A stretch of 64,000 nt of DNA from Paucisalibacillus globulus DSM 18846 (GTDB lineage: Bacteria > Bacillota > Bacilli > Bacillales > Amphibacillaceae), in contig NZ_KI519437.1 in NCBI RefSeq assembly GCF_000482485.1, positions 124,001 through 188,000 of the forward strand, in the 5' to 3' direction. Of the stretch, positions 30,001 to 38,252 are shown one piece after another. Positions within the stretch are counted from its first letter, which is position 1. Every line of letters begins with the position of its first letter. A program made the translations under genes and the position numbers. The notes below the pieces were generated by a model that saw only the letters and a list, made by a program, of their open reading frames with translations, did not search any database and was not told the DNA's origin.

Positions 30001-30548
30001 TCTAACAAGTAATCTGGTAACAATAATTCAGTATAGTCATTTATTTTTTCAAACAATGACGGCAAATTTTCATTTAAATTATTACACTGCGCAACAAATA
30101 GTCTTCTATAAGCTTGTTCACTGTCACCATTTTGTATTAATTCATTTATTTGCTTTTTAACCACATCTAGGGTCATTGTTTCATATTGAAGTAAAATATC
30201 CGGTTCGTTTTTACCTGTGTTGCTTGATAATACATTTACCCGATCTGGTAGATAATTGTTCACTTCCATATAACGAATCGCAATAATTCGGTTGAACCAT
30301 GTATATGCTACTTCTTCTATTAGCTGATCATAACCGACAGCATTTAAGCGTTGTTGTAACGTATAGAAGGACTGCTTCATTTCCGTAGAAAAAGACTTGC
30401 CGTTCACAAATAGTTGTCCATAGTTTTCCTCAATCTTAAATTCTACATTATCCTTGGTAATACCGTATTGTTCTGCTTTTAAAGAAACCTTTTCAAGCAA
30501 GTCACGTCTAGCTTCTACCGCAAATTTCTTTAATTCTGCTTTATTCAT
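27051..30548 (-). CDS. pglX: BREX adenine-specific DNA methyltransferase PglX
   Basis: 1165 aa, starting at ATG with GGAGTGAGACA upstream. The SAM motif DPCVGSGHMLVYAFDL starts at 309 and the catalytic motif NPPY is at 489-492, both typical of N6-adenine methyltransferases; YMEVNNYLPDR near 93-103 and FTPKWIVRYMVENSIG near 244-259 are familiar PglX patches. The C-terminal half should recognise the target. It methylates a non-palindromic site on host DNA so BREX can tell self from phage. Between brxC and pglZ with short gaps, it is part of one long operon. I see no homopolymer or inverted copy that would suggest phase variation. Confidence 0.94.
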   Translation of the reverse strand: MNKAELKKFAVEARRDLLEKVSLKAEQYGITKDNVEFKIEENYGQLFVNGKSFSTEMKQSFYTLQQRLNAVGYDQLIEEVAYTWFNRIIAIRYMEVNNYLPDRVNVLSSNTGKNEPDILLQYETMTLDVVKKQINELIQNGDSEQAYRRLFVAQCNNLNENLPSLFEKINDYTELLLPDYLLDSEFIIAKLVSNSELTESFKEVEVIGWIYQYYNSEPKDKVYSNLKKNIRVDKHDIPAATQIFTPKWIVRYMVENSIGKLWLEVNPHSQLRNFMNYYLEPPTQEKDVLEIIKKIGYKGIDLEELTIIDPCVGSGHMLVYAFDLLYEIYKEAGYLSKDIPQLIIEKNLFGIDVDERSTQLASFALLMKAREKNRRILKKSVKPNIFAIRESNNLDTVGLAELICESKEEKFEFKYFIEKFYDAKNYGSLIKGLDIDYNKYLTRIINLRTDNSLQLGIKDYYAYEQLKELEFIFKQGIILNSSFDVAITNPPYMGVRNTNSDLKNFLQKNYPMTKIDTFSAMMERMEEFTKSRGIIANVTMQSWMFLSSYEKFREHILNKYSILNLVHMDNMVMGIAFGTAATIFRKKIKNYKGVFQYVKYSDIINEEPYEFPRRNSRYSQVSSEAYKNLPGNPIAYWVPRKVRTIFAENMKISDIAEPRQGMATADNNRFLRYWYEVNFMKVGFNNRNKTEALESLKKWFPYSKGGPYKKWYGNQEYLLNWENDGEELKNFKKAVIRNPSYYFKNGLTWSSLTSGNISFRYTDFGFLFDSKGPMLFLKENDSHDNYLYLLGYLNSKLVMYFLKIISPTFDFNQGPIGNLPYISGEKSFVKEIASYVEENINISKKDWNYYETSWQFSNNPLVEYNSLDKTLESSFRKRKDITDEWLSALKNNEEQINKKFIELFGLQQEIEPNVLIEDVTIRQIDRATEAVSFLSYFIGCLMGRYSLDIEGLVYGGGRLDESRYQSFKPNQNGLIQLTDDHYFDNDIIERLREFLSVAFSPNTVDENMQWLAESLKMKKNESPEERLRRYFLDEFFKDHCKIYQKRPIYWLVDSGKQKGLRTLIYMHRYQPDTMATIRFEHLQEIQSKYQNEIDMIDTRLANPSLSPADKRNLEKSKTAYQKKIEELQEFDKKLATYANEQIDIDLDDGVNVNYAKFNEVLAKIK

Positions 30549-30597
30549 TGTCTCACTCCTATAAGTATAGGAGCAGATTATTAATCCGCCCCATAAA

Positions 30598-33500
30598 TTA
30601 TGACTTCACGAAATAGTGTGTTTGTAGCTCTTTAATTAGGGTTTTCTTCAATGACTCAATAGCACGTTCTAAATCTTCTTCAGATTCAATTGTATCTACC
30701 TGACTAAAGAAAGAGGAATATAATTCTTGCTCACTAATTTTCCTCGGTTGTCTATTAACTGTTTCTGAATCATCTATTAAATCCTTAAGCATTTGGCGGG
30801 AATTTATTGTTGTTGCATCCACAAGCTCATTAAGCTGTTGCTGATTGATTCGAGCACTTGATATACGTTCACTCTTTTTTATTTTCTCATGTAGCTGATT
30901 TGCTTGATTTTTTTGTGATTGAATATATTCTACAATGCCTTCATATTGGTTATATTGATTGGCTAAGTTATCAAGTTGATTCAATAATTTTTCGGATTGA
31001 ACCATTACAGCTTGTTTTTGTTTTGTAGTTTCTTCTTGAGTGATTTTCTTTAAAACATCTGTCAACTTCGGCAATTGACTGATTTCTTTTGTGGGCTCTT
31101 CTTGTAATAAAATCCTTTTCATACGTTGAGCTGTTTCTTCTAACTCTTCATTATGAATAATTTCTAAGTCTTGCTTATGCTCTTTAAGAGCCTGAACCGC
31201 TTCATCAAATTTTACAATTGGATTTCCTTCATAGAATCCTTGCAACAACTCTAAAATGTCATACCAGCCTTCAATGTCATCTTCATATTGAATAAACGTA
31301 CGACAGAACTGTTCAGAGTCACGAATCGCAAGCAATTTTTGAGTATCACTCACGATTGTTCGTATATCACTTTCACCAGGGTAAGGATACTCACTTGTTG
31401 GATCTTGTTGGCGTCTTCTTCCTCGAATTTTCTCTATCGGTTGTACAAATTCTTCTTCTATCTTTTCTCTAATTAATTCTTCGTAAGCGTCATACGTGTC
31501 ATAAGTTTGAGTATTCGAAAAGAAATCACGAACTAATGCAATAAGATCTTGTTTAACCTGGTGATCCATCTCAACGATTGGTAATAGAACAATACGATCA
31601 CGTTCCGAAATTTTTTCTAATCGTTCATAAAATTGATTGGACTTAGGATTAAAAGCCTCACCTGCATAAGTGAAACGAACCTTTCCAGCATTCATTAATC
31701 CCATTAAAATACCAATCGTATCTTGTTCGTCCCATCCATAAGGGACGGTCTTATACTTTTGTACGACTTGTTTTAATGTTCGCTGGTCATGGGAACGTTC
31801 AAGTTCCTCAATAAAATGCTTCACTTCATCAATTGCATTTTTATTTAGGTCACTAAATAAGCTTTGTTGTCCTAGGTTCTCCGCCACTTGTATCCATTCA
31901 TTCTTACTATTTTTGAAAGAAATAGGTTCTTCTATATAATGAAATTTTGTATAAGTGTTGCGAATTAGCATGTCCATAGCTTGATCAACTTTACTTTCGA
32001 AAGCCCCGTTAAAATCACGGTGTTGACCTTGAATAAAAAATTCTGCATTCTCACAGGCTTTCTTTAATAATTCTGTTGCTTTAACTTCATATTCATCAAC
32101 TTCAGCGATTTTCGCTTCGAAAATCCTTTTTTGCTGCGGACTTGTTGTGCTTGACTGCTTACGTCGCACATAACTACCCACTTGTTGAATATAAGCTAAT
32201 GAACTTTCTGCTTCTGCAACAAGGTCTTTGTCTAAAAGAATGATTAAGTGCCCAGAGTTAGCTTGTAAAGCTGCTTCTGAATCAGTCATACCTTCAGAAA
32301 ATACTTGCATCGTTAATTCATGATTCATTTGACCTTTTACGTAATTATCAAACCGCTTATTATAATCAAAATGTTTGGTTTGTTCTTTATACTTATATTC
32401 ATACTTAGGATAACGATACATCTCGTTAAAAAAGAGATTACCTAATCGCTCTTTAACTGCTGATGAATTGTATTCTTCTACACGAATCTCACGATTAATT
32501 TCTTGTTCTTCATCTGATAAGAAAGAGTATGAACCATCCGCATGCTGTTCAATAAACATTGCCATTTGAAGTCGGTTCAATGACTCCTTAATACGATATT
32601 CCAAAGGTTGACGTTCATCATAAACTGTCTCAACCATAAGTGTCGCAATATTACTAGGAGTGGATTTTATATCATCTATTCCTTTAATTAGATAAAGCAC
32701 TTGTAATACCTTTACATCATATTCATCTAAACCTTCATTATTTCTAGCTCGATCTTGGGCTCTTGAAATCGTACTTGTAATCGATGACTCCAAATAATCA
32801 CGAATAGATGGATAAAATTCTGCCATAGTCACCATATTATCGACTTTTTCATCAGCATTTAATTGTGCAGCTTCCTGAAACGCTTTAAGTAATGAACGCT
32901 CACCACGTGAAGTGTGCTGTCCGCCTTCCCCTAGATTACGAATCTTAGTAAAGATTTTTTGTAATAACTCAATTTGATATGGAACAAATGGATAGAACGC
33001 TACAAATTCATCAATGGAACGATAGCCTGAACGCAACTGTGTATTCTGCTTATCAAATGCTAAACGATTATGAATTAATTTACCTTCTTGATCATGAATC
33101 GTCTTTAGTGTATCTGTACCGATATCCTCTTTTTCCAGTAGACGTTTTTTGATAACTTCATCTGTATTTGCGCTAGATAAGTTAATTTTGGTTTCAAATC
33201 TTCCCTGGATCTTTGAGAAGTCTTTCGTACTATCAAGGTCTGAAACCGTTGCTTCTAGCTTTTCTTGTGAAGTTACTATCACCCATGCTTGACCATGACA
33301 TAAGTCACCCAATCTTTCAGTAATTGTTTGTAGATTTAACATCAAGTTAGTATTATTACCAACGTATTGTCCAACCTCATCAGCCAGGAAAACGATTCTA
33401 TAACCTGGGCCTTGTTTTTTACAATATTCAGCTATCAACTGGGCTACTGAGTCTGCATCAATGGAAAACCACTCACGACTCATAATAAAGAAACTTTCTG

Positions 33501-34161
33501 CAGTATCTGCATCATAACCTACTGTTTCTAATGCTTGAATAACCTTCTTTTTTCTAAGTTTAATTTTCAAACGGAACTCTTCCCATGCCGTGCCGTTTTG
33601 ATCATGAATGGCCTTTTTAAAAGCTTCATAAGTTCCATCGTTATCTAGTTGACGTTCCATATCAGCAACCCACAATGTATCTGAATAACCCAAATGATTA
33701 TTAAATACCCTTAAAAATACTTCAATAATTCTTTCTTTCTCTGCATCCTTGGATGAAGACGTGGAACGAGAATCAATATTGAACAATAAGGCATCTGTTC
33801 TTTTCTCAGATACTTGTTGCATCATATTGAGTAGCTCCTGATTGTCGGTTTTATCTTTGAAATAGTCAGCAGGTGTTTTGCCTGCAATCCTTTGATTATG
33901 TAACAAATAGGATAATATTTTTAAGAAATGGGATTTACCGGATCCAAAGAAACCAGATATCCATACCCCTACCTTGGTAGAGGGTTGATCATATACAGCT
34001 AGATAATTACGATAAAAACGTTCTAAGTAATGTTCACTTTCTTCTGTCAAGACATATTCATCCAATTCCGTATTAACTACATCTTCCTCAATCTGTTCTG
34101 CTTGTACAACATTATTAATAGGACGGAATATATCTTTTAGAAATAAATCCTTTATTTGCAT
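30598..34161 (-). CDS. brxC: BREX ATPase BrxC
   Basis: 1187 aa, the usual length of BrxC/PglY. The N-terminal MQIKDLFLKDIFRPINNVV is characteristic; the P-loop GFFGSGKS is at 70-77, the sensor-like stretch YRIVFLADEVGQYVGNN near 252-268 includes the Walker B Asp-Glu, and long charged helices fill the second half. BrxC is an AAA-type ATPase essential for BREX defence and probably assembles on DNA. It is encoded 11 bp after brxB and 49 bp before pglX. Confidence 0.93.
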   Translation of the reverse strand: MQIKDLFLKDIFRPINNVVQAEQIEEDVVNTELDEYVLTEESEHYLERFYRNYLAVYDQPSTKVGVWISGFFGSGKSHFLKILSYLLHNQRIAGKTPADYFKDKTDNQELLNMMQQVSEKRTDALLFNIDSRSTSSSKDAEKERIIEVFLRVFNNHLGYSDTLWVADMERQLDNDGTYEAFKKAIHDQNGTAWEEFRLKIKLRKKKVIQALETVGYDADTAESFFIMSREWFSIDADSVAQLIAEYCKKQGPGYRIVFLADEVGQYVGNNTNLMLNLQTITERLGDLCHGQAWVIVTSQEKLEATVSDLDSTKDFSKIQGRFETKINLSSANTDEVIKKRLLEKEDIGTDTLKTIHDQEGKLIHNRLAFDKQNTQLRSGYRSIDEFVAFYPFVPYQIELLQKIFTKIRNLGEGGQHTSRGERSLLKAFQEAAQLNADEKVDNMVTMAEFYPSIRDYLESSITSTISRAQDRARNNEGLDEYDVKVLQVLYLIKGIDDIKSTPSNIATLMVETVYDERQPLEYRIKESLNRLQMAMFIEQHADGSYSFLSDEEQEINREIRVEEYNSSAVKERLGNLFFNEMYRYPKYEYKYKEQTKHFDYNKRFDNYVKGQMNHELTMQVFSEGMTDSEAALQANSGHLIILLDKDLVAEAESSLAYIQQVGSYVRRKQSSTTSPQQKRIFEAKIAEVDEYEVKATELLKKACENAEFFIQGQHRDFNGAFESKVDQAMDMLIRNTYTKFHYIEEPISFKNSKNEWIQVAENLGQQSLFSDLNKNAIDEVKHFIEELERSHDQRTLKQVVQKYKTVPYGWDEQDTIGILMGLMNAGKVRFTYAGEAFNPKSNQFYERLEKISERDRIVLLPIVEMDHQVKQDLIALVRDFFSNTQTYDTYDAYEELIREKIEEEFVQPIEKIRGRRRQQDPTSEYPYPGESDIRTIVSDTQKLLAIRDSEQFCRTFIQYEDDIEGWYDILELLQGFYEGNPIVKFDEAVQALKEHKQDLEIIHNEELEETAQRMKRILLQEEPTKEISQLPKLTDVLKKITQEETTKQKQAVMVQSEKLLNQLDNLANQYNQYEGIVEYIQSQKNQANQLHEKIKKSERISSARINQQQLNELVDATTINSRQMLKDLIDDSETVNRQPRKISEQELYSSFFSQVDTIESEEDLERAIESLKKTLIKELQTHYFVKS

Positions 34162-34172
34162 TTCTATACCCC

Positions 34173-34721
34173 CTAGGAAATTCGTGATAATTGATAGTCA
34201 TCTTCATAGTCAAGAATGCCAAATAATTTTAAGCGTAATCCTGTAAACTCACCCGGATAAAATAAAACGATTGTTTTTTTATAACCTTTGCTAGAAATGG
34301 CCTTTAGTAATTGACTAGATCTTAAAAACGGATGCGCAGAACCAACTCCTGTTATAAAAATGATATCTGCATCTTCAGTAATATCTTTAAATTGTTGAAT
34401 CATTGTATTACTTTCATTAAGTATCGGTTCAAATACATCAATCAAACCTTGTAACCCTTCTTCCTCCTCCATTTCAAATAGTTCTTCCATCTCGTCTTCA
34501 TCAAAGAACGAAAGCAAAAACTCAAATAAATTTACTTCTTTGATATTCATTTTTGTTCGCTTCAACATGTTCTTTATGTACACACGTACCTGTAATTCAC
34601 CTTTAGGCGGATAGTCTAATACAAAATGAGGAATATCACTTCCAATCCCTTTTGGGTTTGTGAAACCATCTTGTATAATCCGCTTTTCCATTTGTTCTAA
34701 CCGTTCATATGTTGATTTCAT
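34173..34721 (-). CDS. brxB: BREX protein BrxB (DUF1788)
   Basis: 182 aa. VDVFEPILNESN followed by DIIFITGVGSAHPFLRSSQLL and TIVLFYPGEFTGLRLKLFG is the DUF1788 pattern that defines BrxB. Its ATG overlaps the brxA stop codon (ATGA), giving translational coupling. BrxB is required for BREX activity in several systems but has no known enzymatic function; the G-V-G-S-A-H-P loop looks like a ligand-binding turn. Confidence 0.92.
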   Translation of the reverse strand: MKSTYERLEQMEKRIIQDGFTNPKGIGSDIPHFVLDYPPKGELQVRVYIKNMLKRTKMNIKEVNLFEFLLSFFDEDEMEELFEMEEEEGLQGLIDVFEPILNESNTMIQQFKDITEDADIIFITGVGSAHPFLRSSQLLKAISSKGYKKTIVLFYPGEFTGLRLKLFGILDYEDDYQLSRIS

Positions 34722-35320
34722 CCTTCATTCACCTTTTCTAAAACTGTGAAGGAATATAGTAATGGGATATCCCTCTCAGCATATGTTTTTAAAGTTTGAC
34801 TGATATGTATTGGATTTACGTTATATTTCGTTTGATCAATCTTTTCAATCATCTTTGATTCCCTAAAAAATAACATTAACGTGCTGATGAGACGTTTTAT
34901 TGTTTCAGGTCTCCATTGATTGACTTTATCGCTAATATTCGCTTTAGCTTCAAAAAAATAATGAAAGTCATTTCTATATAATGGTTCTTGCTGTTCATAT
35001 TTGTAAATAATTACTTCTAAGTAAAACTCTAAAGGTATTCGATATACCTGTAAAAATGAATATAGAGTTAATGCTTTTCGGTCATAATCATTCGCTTGCA
35101 AGAAATGCTGCTGCGTCTCGTTATTTAATACCATCGCACGATTATAAACCATGTTAAATCGATTCTTGATACTTAGCGGACTTCTTAATTGAAAAAGATT
35201 ATTATCAATAATTTTTTCTAAGATTTGATTTTTATTGTTATGTTTTCGCAATAGATCTATAACAATGGCTATATCATTTTCAGACCACTTTTCCTTGGTA
35301 AATCCTGCTGAATACTCCAT
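34718..35320 (-). CDS. brxA: BREX protein BrxA (DUF1819)
   Basis: I prefer the ATG at 35320 (MEYSAGFTKEKW, 200 aa), because GGAGGAGGCTAAA lies just before it; a frame start 15 bases upstream overlaps that site. The sequence is helical and matches DUF1819: YSAGFTKE, LQVYRIPLEFYLEVI, LLYSFTVLEKVNEG. BrxA resembles the RNA-binding anti-termination protein NusB and can bind DNA; its exact role in BREX is open. It follows the 82-aa gene directly. Confidence 0.9.
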   Translation of the reverse strand: MEYSAGFTKEKWSENDIAIVIDLLRKHNNKNQILEKIIDNNLFQLRSPLSIKNRFNMVYNRAMVLNNETQQHFLQANDYDRKALTLYSFLQVYRIPLEFYLEVIIYKYEQQEPLYRNDFHYFFEAKANISDKVNQWRPETIKRLISTLMLFFRESKMIEKIDQTKYNVNPIHISQTLKTYAERDIPLLYSFTVLEKVNEG

Positions 35321-35335
35321 TTTAGCCTCCTCCAT

Positions 35336-35584
35336 CTATCCACTTACAACATCTTGATGGATAACTTGTTCAACCACTTCTAACCTACGTTTACCACATT
35401 GTTGTCTTAGGATTGTTGTGTAGATGCCATCCTTCTTAAATTTATTTGTATTAGCGGCATACAATTTTTGGATAAGCTCAATCATATTAGATTCATCTAT
35501 TTCGTCTTCCCAATATGTATCTATTACAAGGTTTATAGTTGCTGCTAAATCCCTTTGTGTCTTCTGAAATACCTTTATTTCCAT
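35336..35584 (-). CDS. Small conserved protein at the head of the BREX operon (TIGR04540-like)
   Basis: 82 aa, first gene of the leftward operon, starting at ATG with GAGGTGAT upstream and ending one base pair from the brxA leader. The pattern KTQRDLAATINLVIDTYWEDEI, then YTTILRQQCGKRRLEVVEQ, recalls small Firmicutes proteins named TIGR04540; I give that from memory. Its place at the front of the operon is where BREX type 6 carries BrxE, but I see no evidence that it is BrxE. It may be a regulator or structural subunit. Confidence 0.7.
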   Translation of the reverse strand: MEIKVFQKTQRDLAATINLVIDTYWEDEIDESNMIELIQKLYAANTNKFKKDGIYTTILRQQCGKRRLEVVEQVIHQDVVSG

Positions 35585-35626
35585 AGAATCACCTCGGTGT
35601 TCTTACTTTTTTTATACTCTATCTTT

Positions 35627-35655
35627 ATTCTATATGTAGTTCTTTAGTAATACAA
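35627..35655 (-). promoter_or_regulatory. Sigma-A-type promoter of the BREX operon
   Basis: On the minus strand, TTGTAT (35655-35650) and TAGAAT (35632-35627) are separated by exactly 17 bp and lie about 45 bp before the first start codon. This is the best promoter in the region and would drive the leftward operon. Confidence 0.6.
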
Positions 35656-35709
35656 CTGCATAGGGAAAAATTGTATATATTTTCTCGAAGTACCTGCATT
35701 TATATATGA

Positions 35710-35790
35710 AAAGGGGTACCCATCCGTTTCATGCCCCACCCCTTTATATAAACCGTTGTTTATCCATTTGGATAGATAACGGTTTTTTTT
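35710..35790 (+). terminator. Tandem hairpins in the rightward leader; second is a strong terminator
   Basis: AAAGGGGT (35710-35717) pairs with ACCCCTTT (35738-35745). Directly after, AACCGTT...TTATCC (from 35751) pairs with GGATA...AACGGTT and is followed by eight T residues (35783-35790). No gene lies between the BREX promoter and these hairpins, so they form either an attenuator for the small gene at 35847 or an insulator between the divergent operons. Confidence 0.6.
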
Positions 35791-35846
35791 CATTACAGAG
35801 ACGACATGCGCGGTGAGAGGAACGCACTATGAAAGGAGGAATGAAA

Positions 35847-36050
35847 ATGAACAACTCATTGGTCAAGATTCTAATTGAAGCTAAGAAGCTAAACAAATGG
35901 ATCCCTGCAAAGTTCCTAGTGAAGTATGACATTCAGAAGGTTAATCTATCAGAACTTGAGGATGATGGACTCATTCTGACTACGAAAAGTAAGTCAGATG
36001 GATTGGTATTAAAGCTAACACTCAAGGGTTATCACCACTTCAACAAATAA
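35847..36050 (+). CDS. Small hypothetical protein, winged-helix-like
   Basis: I choose the ATG at 35847 (MNNSLVKIL, 67 aa), seven bases after AAGGAGG; an earlier in-frame ATG overlaps that site. The order helix, helix (WIPAKFLVKYDI), then LSELEDDGLILTTK and LKLTLKGYHHF resembles a minimal winged helix with its beta hairpin. It could be a DNA-binding regulator of the divergent BREX operon or of the element genes that follow, but I know no family. It opens the rightward group of element genes. Confidence 0.6.
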   Translation: MNNSLVKILIEAKKLNKWIPAKFLVKYDIQKVNLSELEDDGLILTTKSKSDGLVLKLTLKGYHHFNK

Positions 36051-36091
36051 TTATTTAGGATTATCCAATAACATTTAGGAGGAATTTTATT

Positions 36092-36598
36092 ATGCAGAAG
36101 AACTTATGGTTGGATCATGAATTGATTAATGGGAAAGGTGTTCCTATTCCAGAGATTAAAATAATCTATCAATCTTTATTAAATGAAAATGAAAGAATTA
36201 AAGATGAGATAGTCGATTCCATTGAATGCAATGACTATGTAAAGCTATCTCAATTACTAGCAAGTAGAAATAAAATCCAAAAAGCTCTATTAGAAGTAGA
36301 GGCATTACATGAAGATGATTTGAAAAACAATGTTTCTACTAAAGAGCGGGTCTCTTATGCACTAACAAATGCTGCTGAATTACTGGAATCAAAAGGAGAA
36401 GATGTACTGTTAGACATTAACAAGGGCTTAGAAAAAATAAATCATTCTACACACAGCTTGGTAACTAAGTCATTAAATATCTCATCTAAAGCATTTAGTA
36501 AAGGTAATCAATTAAACCATAAAGCAGGAAAGTTTCTGGTTAAGAAGACTTCTAAAGGATTATCCAAACTTGCAGATGCAATTAATAAAAAATCTTAA
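36092..36598 (+). CDS. Hypothetical helical protein of the element
   Basis: 168 aa starting at ATG with AGGAGG upstream. It opens with a short ordered stretch (LWLDHELINGKGVPIPEIKIIY), continues with heptad-like helices and ends in a Lys/Ser-rich basic tail (KAGKFLVKKTSKGLSKLADA). There are no membrane segments. I do not recognise the family. Its neighbours are typical phage or integrative-element genes, so it is probably part of the element's maintenance set. Confidence 0.6.
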   Translation: MQKNLWLDHELINGKGVPIPEIKIIYQSLLNENERIKDEIVDSIECNDYVKLSQLLASRNKIQKALLEVEALHEDDLKNNVSTKERVSYALTNAAELLESKGEDVLLDINKGLEKINHSTHSLVTKSLNISSKAFSKGNQLNHKAGKFLVKKTSKGLSKLADAINKKS

Positions 36599-36623
36599 TC
36601 TATTGAAAGGAGGTGAGAAACAT

Positions 36624-37385
36624 ATGAAATCAGGTATGCAATCCCAAAGAAACAATATAGTACCATTCTCTAATAATGATACTGAAATAGTTTCGCTACC
36701 TAATATTGTCGTATCGACTACCGAATCAAAACGACGTGTAGAGGAACTGCAAACGTTTGTTGAAGAGGTGATGGTGAAAGGTGTCGATTATGGTTTAGTA
36801 GATGGATTTTCAAAGCCTACATTACTTAAACCAGGTGCCGAAAAGCTATGTGATGTATTTGGGTTCTCGAAAACAGCAGATGTCGTTAATCGCACAGAGC
36901 AATGGGAATCAGGAATTTTTGCATATGAGGTGAAGATGACACTTATACGTAAAGATAATGGAATCGTTGAAGCTGAAGGCCTAGGTTCATGTAATAGTAA
37001 GGAAGCATCTTTTCAGCAACAAGAACCATATACAATCGTAAACACCGTATTGAAGATGGCAAAAAAGAGAGCGTTGATTGATGCAGTTCTTTCTGCAACA
37101 CGGTCAAGTGGTATCTTCACTCAGGACATTGAAGATTTTCCACAAGCAAAAACTAAATCTATTAAAGGAGGTGGTGAACAAGCAACAAAAGCTCAACTAC
37201 AGAAGATCTTCCGTATCGTCAATGAAATGAACATGCCGACAGATGTTGCAAGAGAGATGATGAAGATGACATTTGGTGTTGAGCGTAGTACACATCTAAC
37301 CAAGAAACATGCATCAGACTTTATTCAAGATTTACTGGCGCTAAAGGAGGTGAGGAAGATGGATGAACAAAACTATATTGATTGA
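36624..37385 (+). CDS. Conserved phage/integrative-element protein of unknown function
   Basis: I choose the ATG at 36624 (MKSGMQSQRN, 253 aa), which has AAAGGAGGTG upstream; the frame is open further upstream but overlaps the previous gene. The central part is a familiar conserved phage or element domain: VMVKGVDYGLVDGFSKPTL, LKPGAEKLCDVFG, EAEGLGSCNSKE and NTVLKMAKKRALIDAVL followed by TRSSGIFTQDIED. It often stands near single-strand annealing and RadC genes, so a role in DNA recombination is inferred. Residues after about 190 look like a short separate helical domain. Confidence 0.72.
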   Translation: MKSGMQSQRNNIVPFSNNDTEIVSLPNIVVSTTESKRRVEELQTFVEEVMVKGVDYGLVDGFSKPTLLKPGAEKLCDVFGFSKTADVVNRTEQWESGIFAYEVKMTLIRKDNGIVEAEGLGSCNSKEASFQQQEPYTIVNTVLKMAKKRALIDAVLSATRSSGIFTQDIEDFPQAKTKSIKGGGEQATKAQLQKIFRIVNEMNMPTDVAREMMKMTFGVERSTHLTKKHASDFIQDLLALKEVRKMDEQNYID

Positions 37386-37425
37386 AAGCACATGGATTGC
37401 AATTGCGGTCGGTGTGCTTTTTTTT
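37385..37425 (+). terminator. Terminator overlapping the end of the conserved phage-type gene
   Basis: AAAGCACA pairs with TGTGCTTT across a 20-base loop and is followed by further T residues. The 5' arm overlaps the stop codon region of the gene at 36624. Confidence 0.65.
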
Positions 37426-37519
37426 ATGCACAAAAATAGATGAGCTCATCGGCACATGAACTCATCTTCAGGTAATCAATCAACAACAGTATATCGAAAA
37501 GTTAACACCTATTCAATCT

Positions 37520-37549
37520 GGAGGGGCGCATATCGTCTCTCCTTTTTTT
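37520..37549 (+). terminator. Terminator or attenuator just before radC
   Basis: GGAGGGGCG pairs with CGTCTCTCC (two G-U pairs) around CATAT, followed by seven T residues. It lies 33 bp before the radC start codon, so any transcript from upstream would stop here unless the hairpin is prevented; the short leader before it may carry a regulated promoter. Confidence 0.6.
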
Positions 37550-37581
37550 ATTCAATCAAACAATTAATGGAGGAATTTATT

Positions 37582-38190
37582 ATGAACAATTCAATCGATA
37601 AAATCACTTTTAGAAATCTATTAGCAACAACAACTCGTGAAAAGGAAGATAGTTATGTAGTAACAGAGTTATTTAACCGCTACCCATCTATTCAAGAATT
37701 ATTAGCTGTAACGAAGGAAGAGTTACTGCATATTAAAGGTATTGGGAAAGTAAAAGCTGAGCAAATCATCGCTGCCTTACAACTTGCTCGCATGAACCCA
37801 TGCCCAGTAGAGCAACGATATACAATACGTTCGCCACAAGACGCTTATGACTACTTAAAAGACATGCAATATTTAAATCAAGAGCATTTTGTAGTTTTGG
37901 GATTGAACACAAAGAATCAGATAGTTTTCCGTGAAACAGTATTTGTCGGTTCACTAAATGCTAGTATCGTACATCCGCGTGAGGTGTTCAATCATTTAGT
38001 ACGCCGTAGCTGTGCTAGTGCAATTGTCGGGCATAACCACCCTAGTGGAGACGTTTCACCAAGCATGGAAGACATTAATGTAACAAAACGTCTAGGTGAG
38101 GCTGGAAAGATGATGGGTATTGAGATTTTGGATCATATCATTGTGGGCCATGAGAAATATACTAGTTTGAAAGAAAAAGGATATCTATAA
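37582..38190 (+). CDS. radC: RadC family JAB-domain protein
   Basis: I choose the ATG at 37582 (MNNSIDKITF, 202 aa) after TGGAGGAATTTATT; the frame is open further upstream across the hairpin at 37520. A helix-hairpin-helix lies at about 45-65 (LLHIKGIGKVKAEQI). The JAMM site is complete: H151-N-H153-P, S161, D164, with the leading Glu in the preceding strand (FRETVF). Element-borne RadC proteins are common on SCC, ICE and phage DNA; despite the name a DNA-repair role is doubtful, and a peptidase or nuclease function is still debated. Confidence 0.88.
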   Translation: MNNSIDKITFRNLLATTTREKEDSYVVTELFNRYPSIQELLAVTKEELLHIKGIGKVKAEQIIAALQLARMNPCPVEQRYTIRSPQDAYDYLKDMQYLNQEHFVVLGLNTKNQIVFRETVFVGSLNASIVHPREVFNHLVRRSCASAIVGHNHPSGDVSPSMEDINVTKRLGEAGKMMGIEILDHIIVGHEKYTSLKEKGYL

Positions 38191-38204
38191 AAAATTTTTT
38201 CAAG

Positions 38205-38252
38205 AAAGTCAGTGAAGGTGCTAGAAGTTGCGCCATCACTGACTTTATTTTA
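38205..38252 (+). terminator. Terminator after radC
   Basis: AAAGTCAGTGA and TCACTGACTTT form an 11-bp perfect stem with a partly paired interior (GGTGC/GCGCC), followed by a T-rich run. Confidence 0.75.
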
